The notes: generated from the letters alone by a model not told the origin. A DNA stretch of 64,000 bases from UBA2705 sp963977105 (GCA_963977105.1 CAXBNI010000001.1:1178001-1242000); one strand, 5' to 3'. Counted from the first letter of the stretch, positions 43,003 to 52,364 are shown. Numbers and translations: made by a program.

Positions 43003-44814
43003 ATGACAAGCTCCTCTGCTCCTTTGGATACTCCAGAAAAAAAGAAGTCTAATCCGATTATTCGGTGGGTTTTCCGCCTTGTTATATTTTTTGTCGTCGT
43101 TGTTGTTTTCTGCCTCGTGGCGATGAACGTTTTGAACGGCACTGGCAGCGTGCAAAAATCGAGTATTGAAAGCATTATTGGTGACGTCTTTAAAGGCAAT
43201 GGTTATATAAAAAATCTTCACCAGTTCTCTGCGCTACCTTACGTCACATTAGAGATTGAAGATTCCGTTGTTCTCGATGCACGGGATGAAAAAAGACTTT
43301 TGATGAATGCTGATTACTTTGCATTCCATACAGGGCTTATTAATATCATTCTAAAGCGCCCTATATTTAGACGCATCGAAGTAACAAACTTCTTTGCGGC
43401 GCCCGGCACGTTGGCTAAAAAGGCGATTATTATTGATCATGTAAAACCAGTAGAGGGCAGTAATAAACTCTCGATCAAAGGTCAATACAGTAAACTCCCA
43501 TTCGCTTTTACCGCAGAAATGGAACCGCTCTATGCGGGGAGTGACTTAACTTATGGCTTTAAGCTCGCGGAGGTAAGTACGGTTGAAGGCACAATTAGCG
43601 ATCTGGAGTTTTCATTTAATACCTCTAATGCTGGTAACGGCATGTTATTTGATAATTTAATACTACAAAGAAACGGCAAGCCTCTGGCGACCGGCTCAAT
43701 TAAAATTGCACAAGGCCTAGACATCGTTGCCGACTTACTGGTTAACAAAGCCAACGTCCATGCGACACTACATTACGATACAAGTGGCGCTGGTGATAAA
43801 ACACGCATTAAAGGCGAAATGCGTGTCAAAGCACTTGACCTATCAACCATTAGCAGCGAAGACGATGCGATAAAAGCGCTGCACGATGCTAGCCAAATGA
43901 TACTCGCCTTGATTAACGCACCCGTTGATGTTTTGTTTCGTGATCCAGATGCAGAAGAAAAACATAGCCCCTTATTTGCCGGCTTAGACGTTGATATCGA
44001 CATACAGCTTAAAAACCTCCAATTTAAGGGAGCGCATTTAGGCGACTTGCAGATACCTGTTAAAATAACGGACGACGCATTAACTGTGCCTCAGCTCTCT
44101 GGGCAGCTTAACGGCGGCGCGGTTGTCGGCAGCCTTGCGCTTCATGAAAACAAGGCGCGTGAGATCGTCTATAGCCATGACATTGCGCTCAGCCAGTGGG
44201 ATTTCGGCCAGTTTTTAACTGATTTAGAAACCAGCCATAGTAACATTAAAGGCAAAGCTAACGTCAAAAGCATCATAACGTCCACCGCCCCCGCCCTAAA
44301 TAAAATTATCAACGCTACACAAGGCGCTTTTAACATCGTCGTCGCAGACACTGAAATGAAAAGCGCGGTCGCAGATAAACTGCTATCTGGCCTCGTCTAT
44401 GCGCTCATTCCGAAATTGGAAGATGAAAGCACGAGCCAAATCAATTGCGCTATCGGTCATTTTAGCATTAAAGACGGCATTGCGAGTGTTGACGCTTTAT
44501 TCGCGGACACACCAAGCCTTCAGCTTGCCGGTAGAGGTGATCTCGATTTGATAAAGCAGCAATACAACCTCAAACTCACGGCGGAATCGAAGGGCGCAGC
44601 ATTATTAGATGTCATGCCATCTGTGCGCCTTAAAGGCCCGTTTAAAGCCCCTCAAATCGGCAAGAATCCCAGCGGGTCATTGCTCGGCATGGCCAACCCC
44701 GCCCTCCTCGCGGAGAGCTTGACGGTTTTTGGTCTTGGAAAAGACCATATTTGCAGCCAGTTTTTGGCCGCTAAACAAGACAACCCAGCACCCATTATAG
44801 ACAGTAAAGAGTAG
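43003..44814 (+). CDS. AsmA-like family envelope protein
   Basis: This 603-residue protein has a basic N-terminus, one membrane segment (about 26-46) and a long periplasmic beta-rich body. The C-terminal part (about 440-560) has the AsmA pattern: INCAIGHFSIKDGIASVDAL, then QLAGRGDLDLIKQQYNLKLT. AsmA-like proteins are thought to bridge the envelope and move phospholipids. In many alphaproteobacteria the gene between rluC and ATP12 encodes a HAD-type hydrolase instead. It is followed 11 bases later by the ATP12 gene. Confidence 0.8.
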   Translation: MTSSSAPLDTPEKKKSNPIIRWVFRLVIFFVVVVVFCLVAMNVLNGTGSVQKSSIESIIGDVFKGNGYIKNLHQFSALPYVTLEIEDSVVLDARDEKRLLMNADYFAFHTGLINIILKRPIFRRIEVTNFFAAPGTLAKKAIIIDHVKPVEGSNKLSIKGQYSKLPFAFTAEMEPLYAGSDLTYGFKLAEVSTVEGTISDLEFSFNTSNAGNGMLFDNLILQRNGKPLATGSIKIAQGLDIVADLLVNKANVHATLHYDTSGAGDKTRIKGEMRVKALDLSTISSEDDAIKALHDASQMILALINAPVDVLFRDPDAEEKHSPLFAGLDVDIDIQLKNLQFKGAHLGDLQIPVKITDDALTVPQLSGQLNGGAVVGSLALHENKAREIVYSHDIALSQWDFGQFLTDLETSHSNIKGKANVKSIITSTAPALNKIINATQGAFNIVVADTEMKSAVADKLLSGLVYALIPKLEDESTSQINCAIGHFSIKDGIASVDALFADTPSLQLAGRGDLDLIKQQYNLKLTAESKGAALLDVMPSVRLKGPFKAPQIGKNPSGSLLGMANPALLAESLTVFGLGKDHICSQFLAAKQDNPAPIIDSKE

Positions 44815-44825
44815 AGCCCAGCCAA

Positions 44826-45542
44826 ATGAAACGCTTTTACAAAAACGCAGAATACACACAAGACGAACATGGCCATTTTAACATTGCGCTTGATGAACGC
44901 CCGATTAAAACGCCCGCAAAGAGCGCCCTTACATGCCGAAGCGAAGCTTTAGCAAAGGCGGTCTGCCTAGAGTGGAACGCACAGCAAGAAAAAATTCTGC
45001 CGCACACCATGCCCGTTACACAATATTGTTACACTGCGCTTGATTACATACCGAAAAACCGTGATGAAATTATCAAGACAATACTTAACTTCCTTGATAC
45101 GGACTTAACATGCTACCGCGCAGAAACCCCAACCAAGCTGGTTCAACAGCAGGCCGCCGCTTGGGACCCTTTTCTAGTGTGGTTTAAAAATCAGTTTTCT
45201 TATTCGCTACAAACAACGACAGGTTTAAGCGCATTAAAACAAGACGGCGCCGCGCATAAAGCCGTCCACGTACATGTGCATAGCCTGAGCGATGAACAGC
45301 TTGCGATTGCACAAGCCTTAACCGCGGCATGTGGATCTTTGATTATGGCGTTATGCTTCGTTAAAGGTGACGCCAAAAAAGACGCGGTTTTTACCGCGAG
45401 CTTTGTTGAAGAACTTTATCAAGGCGCCATTTATGATGAAGATCGCTATGGCATTGACCCAACCCAAGACAAGCAGCGCGCACGTTTAAACTCTGACCTT
45501 GATGCTGCGCAGATTTACCTATCCACCTTGGGTTATTTTTAG
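44826..45542 (+). CDS. ATP12 family F1-ATPase assembly chaperone
   Basis: This 238-residue protein is the bacterial homologue of mitochondrial Atp12, which helps F1 alpha subunits assemble. Family landmarks include the N-terminal KRFYKNAEY, LDERPIKTPAK, LEWNAQQEKILPHTMPVTQ, the LDTDLTCYRAE region and a C-terminal acidic/aromatic segment. ATP12 is essentially confined to alphaproteobacteria and mitochondria, making this the single best taxonomic marker in the window. The last gene of the crcB-rluC run. Confidence 0.93.
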   Translation: MKRFYKNAEYTQDEHGHFNIALDERPIKTPAKSALTCRSEALAKAVCLEWNAQQEKILPHTMPVTQYCYTALDYIPKNRDEIIKTILNFLDTDLTCYRAETPTKLVQQQAAAWDPFLVWFKNQFSYSLQTTTGLSALKQDGAAHKAVHVHVHSLSDEQLAIAQALTAACGSLIMALCFVKGDAKKDAVFTASFVEELYQGAIYDEDRYGIDPTQDKQRARLNSDLDAAQIYLSTLGYF

Positions 45543-45586
45543 ATCGCATTTGAGATATATGCCATTTGAAACTTAATGACAAAAAA

Positions 45587-45602
45587 TAGACTAGATGGTA
45601 CA
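45587..45602. promoter_or_regulatory. Possible TetR operator, autoregulatory
   Basis: TAGACTAGATGGTACA lies 8 bases before the TetR start. It matches the reverse complement of the palindrome upstream of the pump gene (46261-46276) at 11 of 16 positions, with one half-site (GTACA) exact. Confidence 0.35.
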
Positions 45603-45610
45603 ATATCATC

Positions 45611-46222
45611 ATGTCTGCACAATTATCGGCCAAAGGCCTAAAAACAAGATCAGAAATTTTAGACGCCGCTTACGGGCTTTTTCTTGCACGCGGTATCCAC
45701 GCGACTAGCGTCGATGATATTCTTGAACGCTCAGGCAAGGGCAAAAGCCAATTCTACCATTATTTTAAAAACAAAGAAGACTTGGTTCACCGCCTATTAC
45801 AGGCCCATTTAACCGAAATTAAAGAGGGCAAAATGCCCTATGACATCGCAATTACAGACTGGGATGATTTGGAGAAATGGGTTTATAAGCTCGTTGAGTT
45901 TTATCGTTCCCTGGGTGAGGCAAGCGGCTGTATTCTGGGCATGATCGCACAGGAGACCATGCCAGAAGAAGAGTTAATCCGCCAAGATATTCAGATGATT
46001 TTTGATGCAAAAATGAAAAGACCTCGCAATTTCTTTATTGGCCTCGAGGCTCAAGGGGCGCTGCGCAACGGGATTAATGCAGAGGTGATGACGAACCTCC
46101 TACTGAGCATGATACAAGGCAGCGTGTTATTGGTTAAACTATACCAAAACGAACAGATCATAGATGAAGGCATTGGCGCGATTGTCAAAGCCTTAAAAAG
46201 TTTTGACACGCAACACAAATAG
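45611..46222 (+). CDS. TetR/AcrR family transcriptional regulator
   Basis: This 203-residue protein has an N-terminal helix-turn-helix (RSEILDAAYGLFLARGIHAT, then SVDDILERSGKGKSQFYHYFKNKEDL) and an all-helical ligand-binding C-terminal domain. It is expected to repress its own gene and the efflux genes directly downstream until an effector binds. The C-terminal domain resembles TetR_C-type regulators with GASGCIL-like helices. It lies 95 bases upstream of the pump gene with a palindrome in between. Confidence 0.93.
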   Translation: MSAQLSAKGLKTRSEILDAAYGLFLARGIHATSVDDILERSGKGKSQFYHYFKNKEDLVHRLLQAHLTEIKEGKMPYDIAITDWDDLEKWVYKLVEFYRSLGEASGCILGMIAQETMPEEELIRQDIQMIFDAKMKRPRNFFIGLEAQGALRNGINAEVMTNLLLSMIQGSVLLVKLYQNEQIIDEGIGAIVKALKSFDTQHK

Positions 46223-46252
46223 CGCCGCGCGTATTAAGACGAACAACACAGC

Positions 46253-46280
46253 TTGACTTGTGTACCCATTAGTACATATT
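46253..46280 (+). promoter_or_regulatory. Pump-operon promoter with palindromic operator
   Basis: -35 TTGACT (46253-46258) and -10 CATATT (46275-46280) are 16 bases apart. TGTAC-CCATTA-GTACA (46261-46276), a perfect 5-6-5 palindrome, fills the spacer, the classic position for TetR-type repression. Confidence 0.5.
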
Positions 46281-46317
46281 TCTACCAGATAAAAATGTTA
46301 AAAGGAATTTTCTGAGC

Positions 46318-48657
46318 ATGGACCGCCTTATAATTAATTACGCAAAAACGATTATTAAATTTCGCTGGCTCGTCATCTTGCTCGCATTGCTCAGTGTTAT
46401 CGGCGCCGGCTATGGCGCTAAAAACCTCGGCTTTTCCAATAACTACCGCGCGTTCTTTTCGCAAGAAAATCCTGAGTTAACCGCATTTGAGACATTTCAG
46501 AACACCTATACGAAAAACGACAATATATTATTCGTGATTAAACCAAAGACCCAGAAAGTCTTTTCCGCCAATGTCATGGACGCTGTTGAAAAAATCACGG
46601 AAGAGGCATGGCAAATTCCTTACGCAATTCGAGTCGATTCCTTGACGAATTTTCAATATAGCTATGCAGATGGGGATGACCTCATCGTCGAAGACCTCGT
46701 GTACGATGCGAAATCGCTTAGTGATGAGTATTTAGCCACGCGCCAAGATATCGCCCTCAAAGAACCGTTACTTAAAGGGCTTTTAATTGCCAATGATGCC
46801 AAAGCAACTGGTATTAATGTTGTCTTGCAATTCCCTGAAAAAAGCATCTCTGAAGTCCCTGCATCCGCAGGCTACGCCAAAAAGATTGCCGACCAAATCC
46901 GCGCAGAATATCCTGATTTAGATATCGCCCTCACCGGCGTGTCAATGATGAATGATGCCTTTGCCGAAGCAGGCAAAAAAGATTCGATGACCCTTATGCC
47001 GATCATGTTCGCTATTCTTATGTTGGTGATGATTGTCACTCTACGCTCTTTCAGCGCGACATTCGCAACCTTTATGGTGATTAACTTTTCTCTCGTCATT
47101 GCGATGGGCATTGCGGGCTATCTTGGTATTTTACTGACGCCCATATCCGTCACTGCGCCAACAATTATTTTAACCTTAGCAATCGCAGATTCGATTCATA
47201 TCCTCGTCTCAGCCTTTCAAAACATGCGCCAAGGTGCAAGTAAGCAAGACGCGTTGGTCGATTCTATTCGTGTCAACTTTATGCCCGTCAGCATCACATC
47301 ACTCACAACCATTGTTGGTTTTTTGACCCTTAACTTTTCAGACTCCCCGCCATTTTGGGACCTCGGCAACATCACTGCGATTGGTATTTGCGCGGCGTGG
47401 CTTTACTCCCTAACTTTTTTGCCAGCGTTGCTTAGCTTACTGCCGCTTAAAGTAAAAGTGAAACAGGGCGCCGCCGACAAAGATTCCCTGCTTACACGCT
47501 GGTTAGAATCGCATGGCCGTTTTGTCGTCAAATACAGACGAAGCGTTTTAAGTGTCATGACGTTGATTGCCGTCGCGTTAATCGCCGCCTTACCGCAAAT
47601 TGAACTAAATGACCAATGGGTTGAATATTTTGATGAAAGTATCGAGTTCCGCCGTGACGCGGATTTTGGCATGGAACATTTAACCGGCGTTTACCAAGTT
47701 GAGTTTTCTATCCCTGCAAAAAATGCGGGCGGCGTTAGCGAGCCTGAATACTTAATGCATCTTGATAATTTTGCAAACTGGCTACGCGGCGTTGATGGCG
47801 TACGTCACGTCAACAGCGTGACTGATATCATGAAGCGCCTAAACAAGAACCTGAATGGCGATGACCCGGCATGGCACAAGCTGCCAGAAAGCCGCCCTTT
47901 AGCGGCGCAATATTTACTGCTTTATGAAATGTCTTTGCCTTACGGCCTAGATCTTAATGACCGCATAAACATTGATAAGTCAGCGAGCCGTATTACCGCA
48001 ACGCTTGATAATGTGACAACGCAACAAGTGCGTGGTTTTATTGAAAACTCACAAGGTTGGCTTAAAGATAATGCCCCCGAATATATGATGAGCAAGCCCA
48101 CGGGGGCGACCGTGATGTTTTCTTATATCTCACAGCGTAATATTGAAGGGATGCTCAAAGGCAATGCGATTGCGATTATCGCCATTTCACTTATCTTGAT
48201 GCTTGCCCTGCGCAGCGTGAAGCTCGGCGCCTTATCAATCATACCAAACGCCATCCCTATACTCATGACCTTTGGTATTTGGGCACTGACATTCAACCAG
48301 ATTGGCATGGCTGCCGCGGGCGTATCCGCCGTTGCTTTGGGCATTGTGGTTGATGATACGGTGCATTTTATGTCTAAATATTTACGCGCGCGCCGTGAAA
48401 AAGGCTTAAACAAAGCTGATGCGAGCATTTACGCCTTTAAAACCGTCGGTGCGGCGCTCGTTGTTACAACTATCGTGTTGACCGCAGGCTTTTTAGTGAT
48501 GTCCACCTCTAGCTTTATGGTCAACGAACAGCTCGGCTTGATGACTGCGGCGACAATGATTGTTGCCTTGATTATCGACTTTACCCTGCTACCGAGTTTA
48601 TTATTACTCGGCAATAAGGATAAAGCCACTGAAGACGAACAACAGGACGATGTATAA
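46318..48657 (+). CDS. MMPL/HAE3-type RND family exporter
   Basis: This 779-residue inner-membrane protein has the RND layout of two six-helix blocks, each with a large periplasmic loop (about 40-215 and 420-600), and short length typical of the hydrophobe exporter HAE3/MMPL type rather than drug RND pumps. Conserved membrane segments include GITAPTIILTLAIADSIH-like and AAAGVSAVALGIVVDDTVH, with Asp residues in TM4 and TM10 positions for proton coupling. Neighbours (LolA-like and barrel genes) suggest it exports lipids or sterol-like compounds to the outer membrane. It is probably controlled by the TetR gene upstream. Confidence 0.9.
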   Translation: MDRLIINYAKTIIKFRWLVILLALLSVIGAGYGAKNLGFSNNYRAFFSQENPELTAFETFQNTYTKNDNILFVIKPKTQKVFSANVMDAVEKITEEAWQIPYAIRVDSLTNFQYSYADGDDLIVEDLVYDAKSLSDEYLATRQDIALKEPLLKGLLIANDAKATGINVVLQFPEKSISEVPASAGYAKKIADQIRAEYPDLDIALTGVSMMNDAFAEAGKKDSMTLMPIMFAILMLVMIVTLRSFSATFATFMVINFSLVIAMGIAGYLGILLTPISVTAPTIILTLAIADSIHILVSAFQNMRQGASKQDALVDSIRVNFMPVSITSLTTIVGFLTLNFSDSPPFWDLGNITAIGICAAWLYSLTFLPALLSLLPLKVKVKQGAADKDSLLTRWLESHGRFVVKYRRSVLSVMTLIAVALIAALPQIELNDQWVEYFDESIEFRRDADFGMEHLTGVYQVEFSIPAKNAGGVSEPEYLMHLDNFANWLRGVDGVRHVNSVTDIMKRLNKNLNGDDPAWHKLPESRPLAAQYLLLYEMSLPYGLDLNDRINIDKSASRITATLDNVTTQQVRGFIENSQGWLKDNAPEYMMSKPTGATVMFSYISQRNIEGMLKGNAIAIIAISLILMLALRSVKLGALSIIPNAIPILMTFGIWALTFNQIGMAAAGVSAVALGIVVDDTVHFMSKYLRARREKGLNKADASIYAFKTVGAALVVTTIVLTAGFLVMSTSSFMVNEQLGLMTAATMIVALIIDFTLLPSLLLLGNKDKATEDEQQDDV

Positions 48658-48698
48658 AAAAATTGCAAATTCTGACATAACGCAAGGATAACAAAACG

Positions 48699-49529
48699 AT
48701 GAAAACAACCAAAAAAATATCAATGCTTCTACGCGGCGCCATGCTTTCTAGCTGCTTTATCTTTAGTGCTGCCACGCTGCCTGCTCATGCGATGGGCGAT
48801 GAAGAAAAAGGCTATGAAATCGCCAAAGCTTCGGACAGGTCTGACAATGGTTTTAACGATCATAAAGTCACCATGAAAATGGTGCTGCGAAATGCGCAAG
48901 GCCAAGAAACAACGCGCGAAATGCGTTTCAGCGTCAAAGAAGTTCCAGATGAAAATGAAGGCGACAAGTCACTGATTATTTTTGATTCCCCTGCCGATAT
49001 TGCCGGCACGGCGCTGCTGTCACACACCAATATTTTGAAGCCCGATAATCAGTGGCTGTTATTTCCTGAATCAGGCAAGGTTGCGCGTATATCGTCAAAA
49101 AACAAATCAGGCCCCTTTGTTGGCAGCGAGTTTGCTTTTGAAGACTTCACATCGCAGGAGCTTAATAAATATAAATACAAATTCCTCCGTCAAGAGGCTT
49201 GCCCGAATGCCGCAGAATTAACCTGTGATGTTGTTGAGCGTTTCCCGCTTTATGAGCGCTCAGGCTACACACGCCAAATTGGCTGGACGGATACAGAAAC
49301 GCTACAGACCAGAAAAATTGATTTTTACGACCGTAAAGATTCATTGCTTAAAACATTAAGTTTTACCGACTATGAACTTTATGAAGATAAGTACTGGCGC
49401 GTTCACGTCATGAAGATGGTTAATCATCAGACCGGCAAATCAACAGACCTTGTCTACGGTGATTATAACTTTCATAACGGCCTTGATGATAAAGACTTTG
49501 TCAAAGGCGTATTAAGCACGCTATACTAA
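48699..49529 (+). CDS. LolA-like outer-membrane lipoprotein-sorting family protein
   Basis: This 276-residue periplasmic protein has a signal peptide (hydrophobic core about 10-27, cleavage near PAHA-M) and a single beta-sheet half-barrel fold of the LolA/LolB-like superfamily, seen in the DNGFNDHKVTMKMVLRNAQG start and the LLFPESGKVARISSKNKSG region typical of the outer-membrane lipoprotein-sorting relatives that travel with MMPL/RND pumps. It would carry a hydrophobic cargo across the periplasm. It lies 41 bases after the pump, and a hairpin terminator follows its stop. Confidence 0.85.
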   Translation: MKTTKKISMLLRGAMLSSCFIFSAATLPAHAMGDEEKGYEIAKASDRSDNGFNDHKVTMKMVLRNAQGQETTREMRFSVKEVPDENEGDKSLIIFDSPADIAGTALLSHTNILKPDNQWLLFPESGKVARISSKNKSGPFVGSEFAFEDFTSQELNKYKYKFLRQEACPNAAELTCDVVERFPLYERSGYTRQIGWTDTETLQTRKIDFYDRKDSLLKTLSFTDYELYEDKYWRVHVMKMVNHQTGKSTDLVYGDYNFHNGLDDKDFVKGVLSTLY

Positions 49530-49538
49530 TGAAACCTT

Positions 49539-49560
49539 GGGGCGCTTCGCCCCATTTTTT
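49539..49560 (+). terminator. Terminator-like hairpin inside the export operon
   Basis: GGGGCG (49539-49544), loop CTT, CGCCCC (49548-49553), then ATTTTTT. It lies 9 bases past the LolA-like stop and 26 bases before the barrel gene. It also rules out a start at 49529 for the barrel gene. Confidence 0.75.
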
Positions 49561-49585
49561 CACATATATTATATCAGGTGCCTTC

Positions 49586-50797
49586 ATGAAGCGTTTCTTG
49601 CCCTTATTTTGCTTTGCCGCCCTTACGGGATTGACAATTTATCACAGCCAAACAGTGCAAGCTGGTTCATGGCGCATTGGCGGCTATACCGCGCTTGAAG
49701 CGCGCGCCTTTACTCAAGACCATAAATGGCCCGAGCAAAATGACAGGATGGATTTATCACTCATCCTTACCCCTGAATTTCGTTATAAAAGCGATGAGCG
49801 GAACCACCGCGTTAATTTTATCCCGTATCTACGTGGCAGCAATGTTGATGGCGAGCGTTCACATGCGGATTTACGTGAAGCTTACTACATGTTTTTAGGC
49901 GATGAAATTGAGTTTCTAGTCGGCGCAAACAAGGTCTTTTGGGGCGTTGCAGAATCGCAGCATTTGGTCAACATCATCAACCAAACCGACCTCATCGAAG
50001 ACCCTGACCAAGAAGATTATTTGGGGCAGCCCATGGTACAAATTGCTTCACAGCGCGACTGGGGTAAAGTCACCGCTTATGTTTTACCTTACTTCCGTGA
50101 GCGCACATTAACCGGTGAAGATGGTCGCCTACGTGCCGCCCTACCTTATGACACAGAAAATGACCCGACATTTGAAAGCAGCGCCAAAGAATGGCATACA
50201 GATTTCGCGCTGCGTTATAGCCATTATTTTGGCGACTTTGATGTTGCCCTTTCATATTTTTCAGGCACAAGCCGCGAACCGACGTTCAACATCACTCAGC
50301 TAGGCGAGCTACGCCCACATTACGGCCTGATTAACCAGTTCGGCGCTGAGCTACAATACACTACGGAATCATGGCTATGGAAGTTTGAAGCCATTGGACG
50401 CGAAGGCATGGGCGATAAATTCGCCGCAGCGGTTGGTGGTTTCGAATATAGTTTTTATCAACTTTTCGACAGCGCTTATGACCTCGGTCTTTTGCTTGAA
50501 TATCAATATGATGGGCGTGACACAAATAAATCACCACAGACCATTGCAAATAATGATATTTTTGCCGCTGCGCGCCTTGCTTTTAATGATACGCAAGATA
50601 GCGAGATCCTCGCCGGCTTTACAATCGACCACGAAACACAAGATAGCTTTATCAATCTCGAAGCAGAAACCCGCATTGGTGATAATTATCAAATCGAGCT
50701 GCGCGCACGCTTTATTGTTGGCGCAGATCAAGGCGAGGATTTATACAGCTTTGCTCGAGATGATTATGTGCAGCTGCGTTTAGCGCGCTATTTCTAA
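49586..50797 (+). CDS. DUF1302-like outer-membrane beta-barrel protein
   Basis: This 403-residue protein has a signal peptide (FLPLFCFAALTGLTIYHSQT, cleavage near VQA-G) and alternating amphipathic beta strands rich in Tyr/Phe/Arg, ending YVQLRLARYF with a terminal aromatic as in outer-membrane barrels. The N-terminal layout (signal, RIGGYTALEAR, EFLVGANKVFWG) resembles the DUF1302 family that follows RND/LolA-like genes. It would form the outer-membrane exit or receptor of the module. ATG 49586 is chosen because AGG stands upstream and the signal peptide starts there; transcription must read through the preceding hairpin. Confidence 0.75.
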   Translation: MKRFLPLFCFAALTGLTIYHSQTVQAGSWRIGGYTALEARAFTQDHKWPEQNDRMDLSLILTPEFRYKSDERNHRVNFIPYLRGSNVDGERSHADLREAYYMFLGDEIEFLVGANKVFWGVAESQHLVNIINQTDLIEDPDQEDYLGQPMVQIASQRDWGKVTAYVLPYFRERTLTGEDGRLRAALPYDTENDPTFESSAKEWHTDFALRYSHYFGDFDVALSYFSGTSREPTFNITQLGELRPHYGLINQFGAELQYTTESWLWKFEAIGREGMGDKFAAAVGGFEYSFYQLFDSAYDLGLLLEYQYDGRDTNKSPQTIANNDIFAAARLAFNDTQDSEILAGFTIDHETQDSFINLEAETRIGDNYQIELRARFIVGADQGEDLYSFARDDYVQLRLARYF

Positions 50798-50820
50798 ACA
50801 TTCACCTTGCATCCATAGGC

Positions 50821-50850
50821 TGAAAAGACAATAATCTTATTGCCTTTTCA
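50821..50850. repeat. Inverted repeat after the barrel gene, likely terminator
   Basis: TGAAAAGACAATAA and TTATTGCCTTTTCA form a 14-bp stem with one mismatch and a 2-base loop, 24 bases after the stop. It lacks a T run beyond the stem, so termination is plausible rather than certain. Confidence 0.5.
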
Positions 50851-50873
50851 ACTGTGCTGAATGGATTTAGACA

Positions 50874-52364
50874 ATGACGAAACAACGTATACTTATCATT
50901 ATAATTGCCGTTATTTGTAGCTTTGCTGGCTATATGCTGATTCATAATGTTCGCGCGCCACAGGATACAAATTCTGCTCAGAAAAGCGACACAGTCAAGC
51001 TGGCTGAAATCCACAAAGAAAAGGCCTTTAACGCCGAAGAGTTTACCTTAGACAACGGCATGCGCGTTGTGTTGATTGAAAACCACCGCGCCCCCATCGT
51101 TTCACACATGGTATGGTATAATATCGGTGCGGCCGATGAAGACTGGGGCAATTCAGGCATTGCACATTTCTTTGAGCATTTAATGTTTAAAGGCACCCAA
51201 ACGCTTGAGCCTGGCGAATATTCAAGAACCGTACGCGCCCTTGGCGGCAATGACAATGCCTTTACCAGCCAAGACTACACCGCTTATTTCGTTAATATCG
51301 CGACTGAAAATTTAGAAAAAATCATGCGGATGGAAGCCGACCGTATGGTGCATTTAGACATTCCAGAAGACCATTTCCTTTCTGAGCGTAATGTCATTTT
51401 AGAAGAGCGCGCTCAGCGCACTGATACCAATCCTGCGGCGCGCCTGTTAGAGACCATGCGCGCAAATTTATTCCCCAACCACCCTTACGGCATTCCCGTC
51501 ATTGGGTGGAGAGCGGAAATTGCCGCGCTTGCCCACCAAGACGCGATGGATTTCTATCATAAATGGTACGCACCAAATAACGCTATTTTAGTTGTTGCGG
51601 GCGCAATTTCACGCGCAGAGTTAGAACCATTAGCGCAAGAGATCTATGGCAGCATTCCTGCAAAAGAAAAAACCCTGCGCCCTCAAAATAGCGCCCCTGT
51701 ACTACCCGGAGACAAATTAGTGTCTTATGAAGATGGCCAAGTCCAGCAAACACAGTTCATCCGCCTCTGTCGCGCGCCGAGCTACAACACCGACAAAGCC
51801 GCATCTTTAGCGCTTGATATTGCTGTAAATATTATGGATGGCGGCTCAGCAACGCGGCTTTACAAAGCGATTGTCAGTGAAAAGAAACTGGCAAGCGCAG
51901 TGTCCCTTTCCTATTCTGGCTTTTCTAGAGATGAAAGCACATTATCGCTTAGCGCCGTCCCACGTGAAGGGGTCAGCCTTGCCGTCGTGGAATCTGCGAT
52001 TGATGATCAACTGGCCAATTACATTGCAACGCCGCCAAGCGCGGTAGAAATTCGCGAAGCCAAAGACCGCCTGATTGACAGCGCCGTTTTTGCACGTGAC
52101 AGCTTACAAAGCCCCGCATATATCTTTGGACAGGCACTGAGTACCGGCCTTACTATGGATGACGTTGAATACTGGACATATGATATTGAAACCGTCAGCG
52201 ACGATGCCGTAAAAGACGCCATTAAGCATTTAATGGCTCCTGATTTATGTGTAAGCGGACGCTTACTGCCAAAAGGCGGCGATCCTGCGCTTAACCCTGC
52301 GCCAGATGCAACTGACACAAACGCAGACAAAACCACGCCAGTTCATGGAGGTTCAGATGAATAG
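50874..52364 (+). CDS. M16 family zinc metallopeptidase, active subunit
   Basis: This 496-residue peptidase has an N-terminal membrane anchor or signal (residues 6-22). It carries the inverted zinc motif HFFEH (His98, Glu101, His102) with the third ligand Glu178 76 residues on, inside LSERNVILEERAQR. The two-domain M16 fold is complete. It resembles PqqL/mitochondrial-processing-peptidase type enzymes that cut short peptides. The next gene overlaps it by 8 bases and encodes a partner without the zinc motif, so the two probably form a heterodimer in the periplasm. Confidence 0.93.
   Translation: MTKQRILIIIIAVICSFAGYMLIHNVRAPQDTNSAQKSDTVKLAEIHKEKAFNAEEFTLDNGMRVVLIENHRAPIVSHMVWYNIGAADEDWGNSGIAHFFEHLMFKGTQTLEPGEYSRTVRALGGNDNAFTSQDYTAYFVNIATENLEKIMRMEADRMVHLDIPEDHFLSERNVILEERAQRTDTNPAARLLETMRANLFPNHPYGIPVIGWRAEIAALAHQDAMDFYHKWYAPNNAILVVAGAISRAELEPLAQEIYGSIPAKEKTLRPQNSAPVLPGDKLVSYEDGQVQQTQFIRLCRAPSYNTDKAASLALDIAVNIMDGGSATRLYKAIVSEKKLASAVSLSYSGFSRDESTLSLSAVPREGVSLAVVESAIDDQLANYIATPPSAVEIREAKDRLIDSAVFARDSLQSPAYIFGQALSTGLTMDDVEYWTYDIETVSDDAVKDAIKHLMAPDLCVSGRLLPKGGDPALNPAPDATDTNADKTTPVHGGSDE

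Noticed and set aside
49529..49585. Longer start for the barrel protein
   Set aside because: The extra codons run through a terminator hairpin, and the signal peptide begins at 49586 with a ribosome site just before it.
52306..52356. Longer start for the second M16 protein
   Set aside because: GGAGG and the signal peptide both point to 52357; the extension lies inside the upstream gene.
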